Of a stretch of 64,000 nucleotides of DNA, positions 12,606-25,049 are shown in pieces. Each line of letters starts with the position of its first letter. The stretch's first letter is position 1. The notes under the pieces are model-generated. The model did no database searches and was not told the origin of the DNA. It saw only the letters and a program-made list of their open reading frames with translations. This DNA comes from Ottelia alismoides (Eukaryota > Streptophyta > Magnoliopsida > Alismatales > Hydrocharitaceae). The translations under genes were made by a program, and so were the position numbers. The DNA lies in assembly GCA_037367405.1 (NCBI GenBank), contig JAZKJV010000687.1, positions 434,001 to 498,000 on the forward strand, written 5' to 3'.

Positions 12606-15600
12606 ACCGCTCAGCTCTCTACAGAGCTGAAGCTTATCACGAGTGACTGCTTTGGTCAACATGTCTGAGTGATTCTCATCAGTGTGAGTCTTCTTCAATA
12701 TGAGCTACTTCTAGTCTGTTGCATCCCTCAGCCAATGGTATCTCACATCAATGTGTTTTGTTCTAGCATGGTACTCTTTCTCAAGTCTATAACGCTCTGG
12801 CTATCACAAAACAAAACTGGCTCACTGTCATCCAATCCAAACTCACCAAGAAAGCGTTGTAGCCACAACACTTCTTTCCCAGCCTCTGTTACTGCTATGC
12901 ATTCTTCCTCGGTAGTCAAGAGAGCAACATATTTCTATATCTTGGATTGCCATGATATGGCTACCCTATAAATGTGAAAATACAGCCTGAAGTAGACTTT
13001 CTCTAGTCCATGTCTCCTGTCATATTTACATCAGTGTAGCCACATAGTTTGGGATCTGACCTCCCAAATGTAAGACACATACTTGAGGTCCCTCTCAAGT
13101 ATCTCAAGATCCATTTCACTGCCTCCCAATGGCCCTTCTCCGGATTGGACAAGAATATGCTCACCACGCCCACTGCATGGGATATGTCACGTCTAGTGCA
13201 AACCATGGCATACATGAGGCTCCCAACTGTGGACTGGTATGTGATCTTGGCCATCTCTATTTTCTCCTCAGAAGTAGAAGGATATGACTCCTTGGTCAGC
13301 TTGAAATGAGAAGCTAAGGGCATGCTCACAGGCTTGGCATTCTTCGTGTTGAACCGCTCCAACACATATTCAACATAGCACTCATGTGATAACCACAACA
13401 TGCACTTCTTCCTATCTCCGGTAATCTGCATCCCAAGATGTGGCTTGCCTTGCCCAAATCTCTCATCTCAAACTCCTTGGAGAGTTCTCTCTTGAGCTTT
13501 GCAATCAAGTTGGAATCATGACCTACAATCAACATATCATCCATGTAGATCAAAAGAATGACAAACCTGGCATTGGGAAGATGATAAACATATATACGTG
13601 GGTCAACTATAGTCCTCTTGAAGCTCTACTTTGCCATGAAAGCATCAAACTTCAAGTACCAGTGTCTTGGGGCTTGCTTTAAGCCATAAAAACTCTTCCT
13701 TAATCTGCAAACCATGTGTTTTTTTCCTTTCTCTTGAAATCTCTGTTGCTGCTCCATGTAGATCTCTTCCTTTAGATCACCGTGAAGAAACACCATCTTC
13801 ACATACATCTGCTTCAGCTCAACGTCCATGCTAGTAGCAACAAGTTCTAGCACCATTCTCACTGAATTCATCTTCACCACTGGGGAGAATATCTCATCAT
13901 AGTCCACTCCTTCTTTCTGTCTGAACCCTTTCACCACCAATCTAGCCTTGTACTTGACATGCTTTCCACACCATCAGACTTCAGCTTGTAAACCCACTTG
14001 TTCTTTAAAGCTCTCTTGCCTTTAGGAAGCTCAATAAGGTCATAAGTGTGATTTTTCTTGAGAGATAACATCTCTTCATTCATTGCATGTGCAATGACCC
14101 TTGTCCTTATGCATATGTGCCTCCTCAAAGGTGTATGGCTTACCTGCATTTGTAAGCATCACATACTTGGAAGTGGAGTAATGGGATGATGGTTGGTGTG
14201 CCCTCTCAGATCTCCTGACCTGAGGCTCTGCTGCATCTGCATGTGGATAAGGCTGCTCCTCCTGCTCCAAGTCCCCTGGACCTGCATTAATGGGGTCTGC
14301 ATCTGAGTCATGCTGCTCTAGATGCCCATCCTCTCCACCTGCATCATGTACTGGATAGGGACCCGTGTCCTCACTGTCATCATCCATGGAAATCTCATCT
14401 GCATCACCACTCTTAGTGTTGTCCTCAGCCGATGTTTGATTCTCATAGAAGATCATATCCATCTGCCTGGTGACAGTCTTCTTCCTTGGATCCCAAAGAC
14501 GGTATCCAAACTCCTGATCTCCATAGCCAACAAAGCTACAAGGCACCGCCTTGTAATCCAACTTCTTTCTTTGCTCCTTGGGTATCAATGCATAAGCTTT
14601 GCATCCAAACACCCTTAAATGAGCATATGAGGGGTCCTTTCCTGTCCAAACACGCTCTGGAATATGGAAGCTCAAAGGAACTGATGGAGATCAATTGATC
14701 AAGTAACATGTGGTGCGAATCGCCTCAACCCAAAAGGTATTGGGCAACTTCGTTGTATTTGGCATGCAGCAAACTCTCTCAACAATGGTCATGTTCATCC
14801 TCTCAGCAAGACCATTGTGTTGGGGTGTGCCTGGCTCTGTCTTCTCATGCCTGATGCCGTACTCTACACAATAGCCCTGAAAGCTATGGTGTACTCTTCC
14901 CCACTGTCCGTGCGTAAACATTTCAACAAATTTCATGTTTCACACTCAACCATGGCATGGAATTTCTTGAAGCAATCAAATACATGATCCTTCGATCTCA
15001 ACACATAGACCCACACCTTCCTATATGCATCATCAATTAAGGTGACAAAATACTTGTTGCCTTCAAAAGCGGCTGTGTCCATGGGACCACAAACATCTGA
15101 GTGAACCCACTGTAGAAGGTCTCCCTTCACATTAGATCTGACTCTGTATGGCGCACTCCTGTTCTTCCCAACCTCACATGCATCATAAGGAGACAATGTG
15201 ATGTCATTGTAGTAGGGATCAACTCTCTCTTGCTCAGAAGCTGCAAGCCCTTCTGGCTCATGTAGCCAAGACGACAGTGCCACAAGTCTGATGTGTCTGC
15301 CTCGCTGCCATGCAAACTGCCATCCATGACCTTCACTCGAATCATGTAGAGTGTGCAATACAAACTGCCTCTAGCCATGATGAGAGAACCCTTGTTTATC
15401 TTGCACATGTTGTCGTCGCACCTTAGATGGTAGCCTTCACTATCTAGCTGTAAGCCAGATATAAGGCTAAGATGCACATCAGGAACATGCCTCACATTCT
15501 GCAGAGTCATTGAGCACCCAACTTCAGTCTGAATCGAGATGGTGCCAATTCCCACGATCTTAGAGTAACTTTCATTACCCATCAAGACTTTTCAATAATC

Positions 15601-15700
15601 ATCCTTGGTGTAATTGATGAAGAACTCCTTGTATGGAGTTACATGATAGGAGGTGGTCGTGTCAACGACCCACTCCAAATCACTCCTCGCATGCAAGCAC
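12606..15700 (-). pseudogene. Copia pol (protease, integrase, RT, RNase H), broken
   Basis: The polyprotein can be followed through shifting frames. The protease core (VVDTTTSYH) and the MGNESYSKIVGIG strand lie near 15680-15540. The GAG-pre-integrase HCRLGYMSQKG is near 15250 and the integrase core (HSDVCGPM, then PQHNGLAERMN) spans about 15110-14790. The RT starts near 14070 (FSPVVKMNSVRM near 13880, LHGDLKEEIYM near 13770). The YMDDM active-site region is at about 13545, and RNase H (Y-TD-) is near 13030. The last readable motif is DMLTKA...CREL at 12660-12606, the usual C-terminus of Copia pol. At least five frame breaks are present. Confidence 0.85.
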
Positions 15701-15759
15701 TAGTCTTGAATGGTGAGAATCACCTCTTCTGCATTGTCATATGCCACAACTGCAGCTAC

Positions 15760-16535
15760 ATTCCCATCTTCATTCTTCTGACTTTTCTTGGCTTTAGCTT
15801 GCTCTCTCTTCCAAATCCTGCAATCTCTCTTTCAGTGAACATGCTTCGAGCAATGGTGACACTTTTCTCTACCCTTGGACTTGCCTGTGGATTTCTGCCT
15901 CTCTTGTGACACTCCTCTACTACCGGATCTTCCTCTCCTCTCAACTGCATACACATGTGAAGAGGAGGATGCTTCTCTCGAAGAGCGACGCCTGATCTCC
16001 TCATTCAGGAGGCTACCCTTGACCATAGGCATGGTTAACTTGCTATCCTTCGAAGAATTGCTTACAGTGACTACTAGAGTCTCCCAATTGTCTGGAAATG
16101 AAATCAACAAGAGAAGTGCCTGCAACTCGTCATCAAGTGCCAAACCCATGGAGCTCATTTGGTTGATGATGCTTTGGAAGTCATTCAAGTACTCCGCCAC
16201 TTTGCATCTGTCCTTGTACTTCAAATTCACAAAAGCCTTGTTGGTTGCAGTCTTCTGCTCATAGAGTTCAGACAACTTGTCCCACAACTCCTTCACATTT
16301 GTCTCTTCAGCAACATGATGGAATACAGACATGTCAAGCCACTTCCGAATGGTCTCAATGGCCTTTTGGTTAAACTTTGTCCATTAACTTACGGACATGT
16401 TCTCTAGCTTGGCGCTCTCTCCTCCACCGAATTGTGGAGGTCCTTGTAATATAAAATGTCTTCCATCTTGGCTTTCCAAATTTGTCAATTGCTACTTGTG
16501 AGTTTCATCATCGTGCCCTCATCATCTTTGCCCAT
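15760..16535 (-). pseudogene. Copia gag, broken
   Basis: The ATG is at 16535, just inside the primer site. The N-terminus follows the gag pattern (KLTSSN, then QIWKAKMEDIL) but has TGA where a tryptophan codon is expected near 16487. A long open stretch at 16332-15832 carries the WDKLSELYEQKTATNKAF and LNDFQSIINQMSSMG blocks typical of the UBN2/gag family. A CCHC zinc knuckle (CHHCSKHVH...) near 15850 is spoiled by a frameshift. The product would have packaged element RNA. Confidence 0.8.
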
Positions 16536-16549
16536 CTTGCACAACCTAT

Positions 16550-16561
16550 GCTCTGATACCA
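16550..16561 (-). other. Primer-binding site of Copia element
   Basis: The minus strand reads TGGTATCAGAGC, complementary to the 3' end of plant initiator tRNA-Met, two bases from the LTR. Confidence 0.9.
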
Positions 16562-16563
16562 CT

Positions 16564-17632
16564 TGATGGGAATGACACACAAGGGTGTTTCCAAATTCTA
16601 TCCTGCAGCAAAGATGGAACAACAATATACGTTCCCCACACAGGAACTAAATCGCAACAATGATAATCAATCACACAAGCAACCACAACAAACAACCACA
16701 AGACAGATTTTACGTGGAAACCCTTACTCGATGTGAGCAAGGGAAAAACACGGGGCAAGATCGGCACCGATTCCACTATGGTCAAATGGAGTCAAAGTTC
16801 TTTCGATTTTGTTGCCCAATAAAATAGAGATACAAGCCACAAGCGCAATTCGATAGTTCTTCAACAATCAACTAACTACCCTAGGTATCTAAAATACCAA
16901 AATGTGCTCAAATCTAAGAAGGAAAAATGGCTTCCATGTGGGCTCCCGAATGGAGACTCAAAACTATGGATTCGACTTCTTGAGGTCATCCACAACGACC
17001 TCCCCGCTGCTCCCTCTCGAGCTCGCCCAAACATTTCTCTCCAACCCCAAGTTGCAGCCCGTGTCGACCGGAGAAGAGAGGAGGAGCCCAACTGAACCTC
17101 CTTCTCTCTCGACCTCTCTCTCTCGCACGAAGGAGGATGGGTTTCAAAAAACCCTCGTTACTGGCATTGGAAAAATGGGGCTGGCGTTCTCTGGAATTCA
17201 GGAGTTTTGAGGAGCTGACACTCCTGCCCAAAAATCCCCCATCGGGCTTCAAATGGTGGACATTTTGCGCATGTGTCCCTGCAAAAAGAGCAAATGGCTG
17301 CAGCCCCAAAGGAACCCAAGTTGGGGTTGGACCTGCAAAAAACCCAACATCTCCCAACGGAGGAAGGAGCAAAACAGAGAAAGGTAGTTCTGAGTGGCGA
17401 ATGAACAAAGCCAGTGGAAAGGGTGAGGCAAATACATAAAAAATATGGGGGGAAAGAATGCGTAGCATGCGAGAGAAAAGTGAAGTAGCGCATCGCGAGC
17501 TTCTTTTTTTCAAAGGAAAGTTTTTTTCATTCCTATTTCTATAAGTACTATAAAAAGAATACAACTCTGTAGTTGAATTAGGAGTCCAATCCCTATAAGA
17601 TTCTCAATCTTAATATGACCTTAATTCTAACA
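16564..17632 (-). repeat. 5' LTR of the Copia element (1069 bp)
   Basis: On the minus strand it begins TGTTAGAATTAAGG at 17632 and ends ...CCCATCA at 16564, immediately before the primer site. The partner LTR is not in the window. ORFs inside it (for example 16986-17564) are not recognisable proteins. Confidence 0.75.
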
Positions 17633-18943
17633 ATTTCCCCATTAAATCAGAATTCCATCACAATCTCTTCATCGTCTTGAGTTTGCACTTGGTCATCCCT
17701 GTCATCTGCATGTCTTATTAGTATGAACTCGTTGCCTCTAGGTACCCTCGACGTACACCCACTCGGGCACGCTCGCACAACCCAATATTATACCTCTTCA
17801 TGCACAATCAAAAATCTCTCGTGACTAGATATTCTGTCATCATGCTCTGGTAAAACAAACCATCTCCTTCTTGAGTACTGCTGCAACATATATTCCGATA
17901 ATCTATCGCACTCTCATCATACTTCTCGTCCTGGGAATAACTAGAGTTCCATTGCACGTAATAAGACTTCCTTCAATCGTGTACATTCTGTTCGGCATCT
18001 CATTCCATACATCACGCTCTAAGAACCCCCCTTCAACTACCTGTTACCGGTTCCTCCATAAGGAATAATATATTGTAACAAAGAATGTGTACTTCCATAT
18101 GTCACAATAGTGTATTTCATAAAATCATGTTCTTGTAATGACTTCTCTCCTACTTCATTTGCTATATAGGATTTTTTATTGATAAAAATAATAATGATGT
18201 ACATAGATATATGGCAAATCTATTGCACATAAAGATAAAAGTAGACATATAAGGGGCAAATTGATTGTAAGGATATTTGTTATTTTTTTGCAGATATATG
18301 TAGATATATGTGGATATCATTTTCATTTTATCACTATGTAAATGCATATATTATTGTATATTTTCTTGTAGATATGGATATAAAGATGTTTCTGAACTTT
18401 TATATAATTATGATTTCAATGGGATGCAATTAGATATAAATATATTTGTATTTTTCTACTATTATGTACACATTCAAGTACACTATGGTTATGTATTATT
18501 TTGTTGAATACAAATACACATGATTATTTTTGTAAACACAAATATGGATAATGATATGTATTTTCCTTTTTATATATTGTTATGAATATGAATACAAGTA
18601 TGATTGTAAAATTTTACAACACATGCATTCTATTATACAAATATATGTCTTTAGATTCGATTAGAATAAGGCTTTTTACCCACGAGCATGTACATATTTA
18701 TAATGAGGTGTGATGCATACAACTTGAAAATAGTATTCTTACTAGGCAATAGACCTACGCTCTACTGGAAGATTAGAACTACTAGTTCCATATCTAAATA
18801 GGCATATATTTGGATAGGGGAAAAATTAACATATCATTTTACTAGATTTATTATACAAAGAATATGCCCATTTCTATTTTTAGTAATGAGTAATTATAGA
18901 ATAAATATGTCAACAATGTGTATTTCATAGATTTATCTGATGC
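17633..18943. other. No gene recognised; AT-rich intergenic DNA
   Basis: The first 450 bases are of mixed composition. One minus-strand frame is open for about 45 codons (17780-17650) but matches nothing I recognise. From about 18150 the sequence is AT-rich with many 'gatatatg' and 'tagatatatg' words. It continues on the other side of the solo LTR (from 21934). Confidence 0.5.
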
Positions 18944-18948
18944 AAGAT

Positions 18949-21928
18949 TGATGAATCTCGTATTCATCATGCTAAAAACCGTAAATTAAACCTCTGGCTT
19001 AATCAATCCAACAAAATTCATCTTCAATTCTTTATTATTATCCTGTATTATATTGTGTATAATTTACTCTTAAATTATTGTATTTAATTTTACTTATTTT
19101 TTGTATTTATTTTATCATCAAAAACCCCTAAAAATTAGGTAGATAAATTGTCTAAAATCACTGATCATTAAAAAGACTAAAAAATACAAAAATAAATCAA
19201 AAACAAAAATCGGTATTTTTATCCCCCTTAAAAATGCCCCCAAAAATGCTTTTTGTACAAATGACCTCTTTTGGCTTTTTGCCAACATGAAAGTTGTAGA
19301 TCTCGTTGAGACGAGCAACTTTCATGTTTTGACTTTTTCCTAATTTTGCCTCTAACTATTTCTTTTATATTTTGCTTTGTAATTCTACATCTGAATTTTT
19401 CCGCCACCCGACGCCTTCCTTGGTCGTCGAATCTCCCCCTTTCCGCCCTCATCTCACCCGTCCATCGCCGCTTCGCTCCCAGCCCTTGGATCCTAACTCC
19501 AGATCTAATCCTCGCCGTTCACCAGCGCCCAAACCTCAGCCGTTTGATCTCCAACCCATCCTAAGCTTCTCACCGCGCCACGTCAACCCATTATTTTCCA
19601 CCGTTAGATCTCTTCCATCATCTGATCTCGGCCACTCCTTCGCACCCCAATCTCAGCCGCCCGATCCAACTTTTATCCTACGGACGATAACACTTCACGT
19701 CACCCCTTCGTTCCCAACCATTGGATCTCCCCCATACCTCCATCCTAACCACTCGCCCCCGCCTATTTCCTAGCCACACGATCAGATCCTAAGGATCTGA
19801 TCTCCACCCTCCGCTCTCGCACCTATTCCAAACGTTGGATCGTTAGATCCAACGGTTGTGGTTCATCGCCTACCTTCAGCCCTGACATTCCCTCTTGTAA
19901 CGCCTCCGTCCCCTTTCCATTTTTGCTCTCACCCCCGACCTTCTCTCCTCGTCGTAATGCCCCACCACCGCCCCTGTTCTTCCTCCATCTTCGCGTAACC
20001 CCCAATAACCCTCTCCATTAATCCCCTTTGCCTTCATTCCTCTTGCAAAAACACCTCGGCCACACATAACCTCCGACCACCCCTCCTATAAAAAGCTTCG
20101 CCTCCGCCTCCATCACCTTCATCCACCATCTACGGGGCTCCGCCCTAGCTTTCCCCGCCCTCTGGTGACAGTGGAGGGCGGTTTCGTCGAGGCCACGATG
20201 GGCGGAGGTCCCAGGTGTGATCTGTGGCCTCCGGCCACGTAGCGGCTGCCGTTGCGCACCGCCGAGCACCTCGCACAAGCTGGGCGAGTCGTGCGACGAC
20301 CGAAGTGCCTCCAAGGCGCTCAACCCAAGCCCCTCCTCCACCGTGTCCCCCTCTCCGATGAGGTATTCCTTCCCCTACTTTTTCTTGTATTTTCTCGAAA
20401 TTTTCCTGCCTTCCACGATCAGCTTCACCTTCGCCCAACCACCCCCGCACCTTCGCCATCCATCAGTCATCTTTGCCAACCCTCTTCGACACCATCTTCC
20501 CTTCTCCATGATCTCAATCACCTCAGCCAACATCACCTCCCTCTCGTCGGAGGTGATGATCTCGGTCCCCCGCTCCGACTACCTCCCAGGGACCCCATCT
20601 CACTCACACATGCACTTGCACTGCTTCAGCTATGAATAACATCTGCAGGTCTCCTCAATGACCGGACCTCGCGCTGCCCCGCCGGTCTCGAATTTCTCCC
20701 CCGACAACCATGCTCTGACAGGTAGCTCCATACATCAACGAATCTTTGCATTAGCTCCAGGATCTCCGCCAGGATGCGAGCGAACTTCACCGATCTTCAG
20801 ACGTGCCGTTAGAGCACGGCGGAGCCACGAGCCGGTCGCTGGAGCCCCGCCTTCTCTGGTGAACTGCGGAGGAGCACGAAGAGCAGGTACCGTCCGATCA
20901 TCTAGGATCGGACGATTGTAATGGTGACACATGGGCATGCCGAGCCTCTAATCGATCCACTAGCCTCGGGTCTGCCGATCCTCGACCCGAACCTCCAGAT
21001 GCTGCTGCCACGTCGCCCGAACCTGAGGCGTCTCCCGAGCCTAGGCGCCTCACGTGCGACGGACGTGAGGTCTTGGGAAATTTGCTCGATGGACCCCGGA
21101 CTTTCAGCTAATTACAATTTGGTCCCCAGGTACGTGCCTCACGTGCGTGCCTGGGTATTTTACAGGGAAGCCCTCCTAAGTTTCAGAAATTGCAAAAAGG
21201 CCCCCGTGCATGGAAAAATTTCACATGGGCCAGGCGATTTTCTATATTTACATTTAGATCTCTCCAGGGACTTAAATGCAATATTTATCCTTTTTATTTC
21301 TTGCATTTTTATTGCAATTATGCCCCTGCATTGTTTTTAGCATAACTTGAGCATCGTAGGTCCAAAATGTATGATTTTAGTGTTGTTTTGATTCTTGTTT
21401 TGTTCTCTACATCTTAGCATATCTAATTTTCTCATTTGCCACTGTTTTAAAAGAAGTGATTTTTTATGTGATAAATGAGACCTTGCTCTCCTTGTGCTTG
21501 CTCTGATTTGATGGTCGTTTTAATGATAGGATTAAAATGACTCTGATTTCATTTTATATTATGTTGCTCATATGTTTAGGGTATAATTGTAATCTTTTGT
21601 TTAGCATACATGTAACCTTGCATAATTACTCATGCATCTCTTTAAATTGCATAAAAATCAATTAAAAAATGCATACATCATGGCATTGCATTGTAATTAA
21701 CTTAGTGCATCTTGCAGACCTGAACTTGAGAATTATTCACACTTGTGCTTCATGAATCGAAATTCAATAAATAAATTAGGTAGCTGTGTCCTTGCGTTCG
21801 ACCTTGGTAGACTTGCCAAGTATAAATACTCCACATCATTCCAAGGATTGTGGTTTTTGCTGAACTGAATTTGCCTCCTATACTACGACAATTTCACATT
21901 ATTAAAGAGGCGAATTTCGTGCTCATCA
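18949..21928 (+). mobile_element. Solo LTR of Athila/Tat-like family, plus strand
   Basis: The 5-bp direct repeat AAGAT lies at 18944-18948 and 21929-21933. The LTR runs TGATGAATCTCG...GTGCTCATCA, 2.98 kb. It has the family layout: an 'acatgaaagttgtagatctcg' box near 19286, a GC-rich section of about 19390-21060, an AT-rich section, and a 'cgttcgaccttgg' segment near 21795 that is the reverse complement of the segment near 2985. No internal sequence adjoins it. Confidence 0.85.
20087..20094 (+). promoter_or_regulatory. Probable LTR TATA box
   Basis: TATAAAAA in a GC-rich context (ccctcctataaaaagcttcg) lies in the middle of the plus-strand solo LTR, where the U3/R boundary is expected. Confidence 0.45.
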
Positions 21929-21933
21929 AAGAT

Positions 21934-23248
21934 GCATATCATTTATTTTATATATGTAGTATCAAATTTTATATTTTTAATATGTAATATTTTTATTATG
22001 AAAATAAATTAATATACCTAAGCATCCATCAATTATAAAAAACATGCTTCAGTTTTATAAATCAAATAATTAATATAATTTATTTTATTCTAATTATTCT
22101 CCTTCATTATATAAGATTATACTAATGGTACATTTTATACATCATTCCATTTTAAAAATTAAATAGAAAGGGTTAGACTTTATTTTTTTTTAATTTACGA
22201 AAATTTTTAGTATATTTGCAGTGTAAAGAGGATGGATCAAATAGAGATATCTTCAAAATACATTGGTGGTGGATGGTGGGAGAAAAAGGGGTGAGAGATA
22301 CATGGATATATTTTGAAAATCTAACTTTATAGTCGTATTTTCATTTATTTTACTAATGTATAATTGGTATGAAAAGTATTCCATGAAATATATAGTGAAC
22401 CTTTAATTTTTTCCTCACGAATGTAATTTTATTTTAAATTAATAGTCATATCTTAAAAATGTATTTCAATATATTTCAAAATTTTGGAACATTGTTAATA
22501 TATTTAAAATAAAGATGACAAATTGCGTTTTATATCTATTTTGAATGTTTTATGATATTTCAACTACATATTTCAAAAAAATTGAGAACATTTACATTAA
22601 AATTAAATTAAAGACAGACCATTACATTTTATATCTACATCAATTATTGTATATATATTTACCATTTTAAAAATTAGTTCATCCATTTAATTAGCATCAA
22701 ACTACAAACAAAATCAATAGCAGAAAAACTTATCATATTAAAGCTAAATCTCATTGTTTTATTTATTATCAAGCTATAAATAATATACCTTTAAAATAAC
22801 TTGCTACTGATTTTGTGAGATAGAAATGATTTTGTGAGATAGAAATTGTGAGAGAGGGAGATAAAGAGGAGAGAGGAAAGAGAAGAGACAAGAGAAAGAG
22901 AAATAATTGACTTCAAAGGAATGGAGTAGGCATGGGACAATGGGAGAAGTCTCATTGGAAGCTTCCACGTGTCTAGCTATGGCTAAATATTGGGTTAAAC
23001 ACATCTTTAGTGTATGCAATAGATTTTTAAGTACACATGCATAATGTTGTCATATGGTTTGGGTACTTGCAAACTCTTTCTTGGCCGCCCAATCAAGCCT
23101 CTATAACTTTCTCATTTTAGAAACTAATAAGAAACTTACAATTCGACCCAAATAATAGCTACTAAAATTTTGAATAAAATTACAAGAAGGATGTCTCAAT
23201 TAAATAATTAATATAAATTTTAAGCCTATAATTTTCATTCACTATAAA
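21934..23248. other. AT-rich intergenic DNA without genes
   Basis: There are no ORFs of note. An imperfect 19-base tandem duplication (tgattttgtgagatagaaa) lies at about 22808-22846, followed by a purine-rich gagaga stretch to 22900. Confidence 0.5.
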
Positions 23249-23576
23249 TGTCACACGTAAAGATTGGATTCATAATGATGCAATCATAAGGAAAGTTGGT
23301 GTAGCTCTAATCGGGATAATATTCGAGAATATCGCTAAAGGTGGTCTGACCTTTTGCAAAGGAGTTCAGTTGATGCACTAGTTAGGAGATGCGAGTTTCA
23401 GGATGTTGAGCCGGCTAAGAGAGGGCGAGGAAGGTCCAAGAGGTGTTGGAATGAGACTATACGGAGGGATCTTAGTTTTTTGAATCTATGTTTGAAAATG
23501 ACCCAAGATAGGTCTGAATGGAGGCAAAGAATCCATGTACCCGACGCTACTTAATGTAGAAAAAGGCTTGGTTGTT
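23249..23576 (+). mobile_element. 3' fragment of an RTE-type LINE
   Basis: The sequence matches the 3' part of the RTE copy at 37340-37676: 'gatgcaat', 'cagttgatgcact', 'gttgagccggctaagagagggcgaggaagg', 'tggaggcaaagaatccatgta'. The readable frame at 23354-23554 is the RTE C-terminal segment (ADALVRRCEF-type, then KRGRGRSKRCW). It ends in a degraded (gtt)n tail. It is a 5'-truncated or eroded copy. Confidence 0.8.
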
Positions 23577-24199
23577 AATGTTTGAATTTTCATTGACTTT
23601 GATATAGCTATAAACCATTAAAATTTTGGATTTTTACATGGAGCTTCCTATAAACATTGGAGATGTGCAAATCCTCCTTCTATTTAGATAATTTTGAATA
23701 TATATAATATAAAATGATTACATATTACTGTATTTACATAGGTGTCTCTCATTTATTTACAAAAGCATTAATTTTTCAGTCTTTTTTTAGATTTTTGCAT
23801 TGTATTATATAAACATCCTTATATCCTGTATAATTGTGTACATTTGATGTGAGATCATAGACACGTGAGATTTATCTCCCATTCCCATTTTCTTAGTTGA
23901 AGGATAATAAATTGATAGAATACTAACGATTAGTTTTTGCAAATGGCTTGGTCATGGACATATATTTTGGATTTTGCAGGACATATGCGTAGGTTCGTGT
24001 CTACCTATATTTGAATTTGTATGATGTGGTTGTTTGTAAAATTTTAATGGTGGTAACAAAAAAATGAATTTAAACATTGTTAATCACTAAAATATGAATA
24101 TCAACTGTATAAAGAGATGCACATTATACACATTAAAAACTTAATAGTCATATAAAATTAGAAAAACATTTCCTAATAAAACTGTTTATAACTAATTTA
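23577..24199. other. AT-rich intergenic DNA without genes
   Basis: I see no ORF, repeat or RNA gene between the RTE fragment and the Copia element. Confidence 0.5.
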
Positions 24200-24204
24200 T
24201 TTTG

Positions 24205-24440
24205 TATTGAGTTGTATGGATCTTAAAATGGGTAAACGGATCTTGGACGAGGGACCGTTTACCCACCATTTTATATATGTACTCATCCCCCTCTTTTTTC
24301 ATTATCTTATTGAAGAGAGAATTCTAATTTCTTATGAGATAGATTAGGGTTGTGTGTGCCCCCGTGGTTTTCCCCTCTCCATAGGATTTTCCACGTAAAT
24401 CATTATATCTTTGTCTTGATTCTTGCGTTAGATTTCAACA
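24205..24440 (+). repeat. 5' LTR of Copia element
   Basis: It starts tattgagttgtatggatc (the terminal TG has become TA) and ends gatttcaaca. It pairs with 28653-28888. Confidence 0.85.
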
Positions 24441-24452
24441 TGGTATCAGAGC
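24441..24452 (+). other. Primer-binding site (tRNA-iMet)
   Basis: tggtatcagagc directly abuts the 5' LTR. Confidence 0.9.
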
Positions 24453-24782
24453 CTAATTGAGTCTTGGATCCTCCCTGAGCGGTGCTCCTCGTGTTGTGTG
24501 TAAGCCTCAGTGTTGTCTGTCCTCGCGCGACCCTCTTACGCAACTACTCACAACCCTAGCGCACGATGCCGCTCGCGGTGCGCCTCTAACCCTAGCGCAC
24601 ACCGCCTGCCCTGCACGATGCGCCCATGTGCCTCCTGCGCGGTGCACCCCTGCGCGTCTCCAGCTACCTCTGCGCGTCGTCACCCTGCCCTACGCGCTGC
24701 CCTACCTAGCATGCATCGCCCTGCCCTACGCGTCGCCTCCAGTGCTCCACCCCCTGCGCGAGTGGTTCTCCTCGCCCCTGTT

Positions 24783-25049
24783 GTTGACTACGATGCTGCA
24801 ATATGGAGAGATCAAGTGGCTGATTTCTTGACAGGGAAAGTCAAAGAGACAACAGTTTTGGTTGGAAATAGTCTCAAAGCATTCGTTGCATTGATTACTG
24901 TTGCTGATTTTCCTGAAAAAGTTTCTGGAGTTGTATTGTTGAATTCTGTTGGGCAATTTGGGAACCCAAATGCCCAAGTAGCGGGTGAAGAGGAGTCTCC
25001 ACTGAAAAAGTTTTTACTGAAGCCTTTGAAAGAAGCGTTGCAGCGCATT
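24783..25049 (+). pseudogene. Captured alpha/beta-hydrolase fragment (CLD1/pheophytinase-like)
   Basis: About 89 codons read as the central part of a plastid alpha/beta hydrolase. The order is a YDAAIWRDQVADF helix, the nucleophile elbow VLVGNSLKAF, then VSGVVLLNSVGQFG and a KPLKEALQRI helix. From memory of the family this resembles chlorophyll dephytylase (CLD1-like) proteins. The elbow serine is kept, but the following Gly-Gly of GNSLGG is Lys-Ala. No intron interrupts the segment, as expected of a copy made through RNA. The open frame (24510-25109) also includes about 90 upstream repetitive codons rich in Pro, Ala and Arg, and 20 unrelated downstream codons. It lies exactly where gag should be. 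It is not a functional enzyme: both the N-terminal half and the Asp/His part are missing. Confidence 0.75.

Larger units (their letters stand above)
12606..17632 (-). mobile_element. Copia retrotransposon (Tnt1/Tork-like), 3' part displaced
   Basis: The order on the minus strand is 5' LTR (17632-16564), primer site, gag, protease, integrase, RT and RNase H, breaking at 12606 within the last residues of pol. The missing polypurine tract and 3' LTR should lie beyond base 1, because the Gypsy element begins at exactly this break. The protein sequence resembles the Tnt1/Tork group (MGN...SKIVGIG, LICS-type pre-integrase region). Many frameshifts and stops show it is dead. Confidence 0.85.

Noticed and set aside
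16902..17564. ORFs of 100-190 codons on both strands
   Set aside because: They are inside the Copia 5' LTR and match no protein family I know.
19346..20639. ORFs of 70-140 codons (Pro/Ser/His-rich)
   Set aside because: They are in the GC-rich section of the plus-strand solo LTR, which has clean target duplications. They are compositional, not genes.
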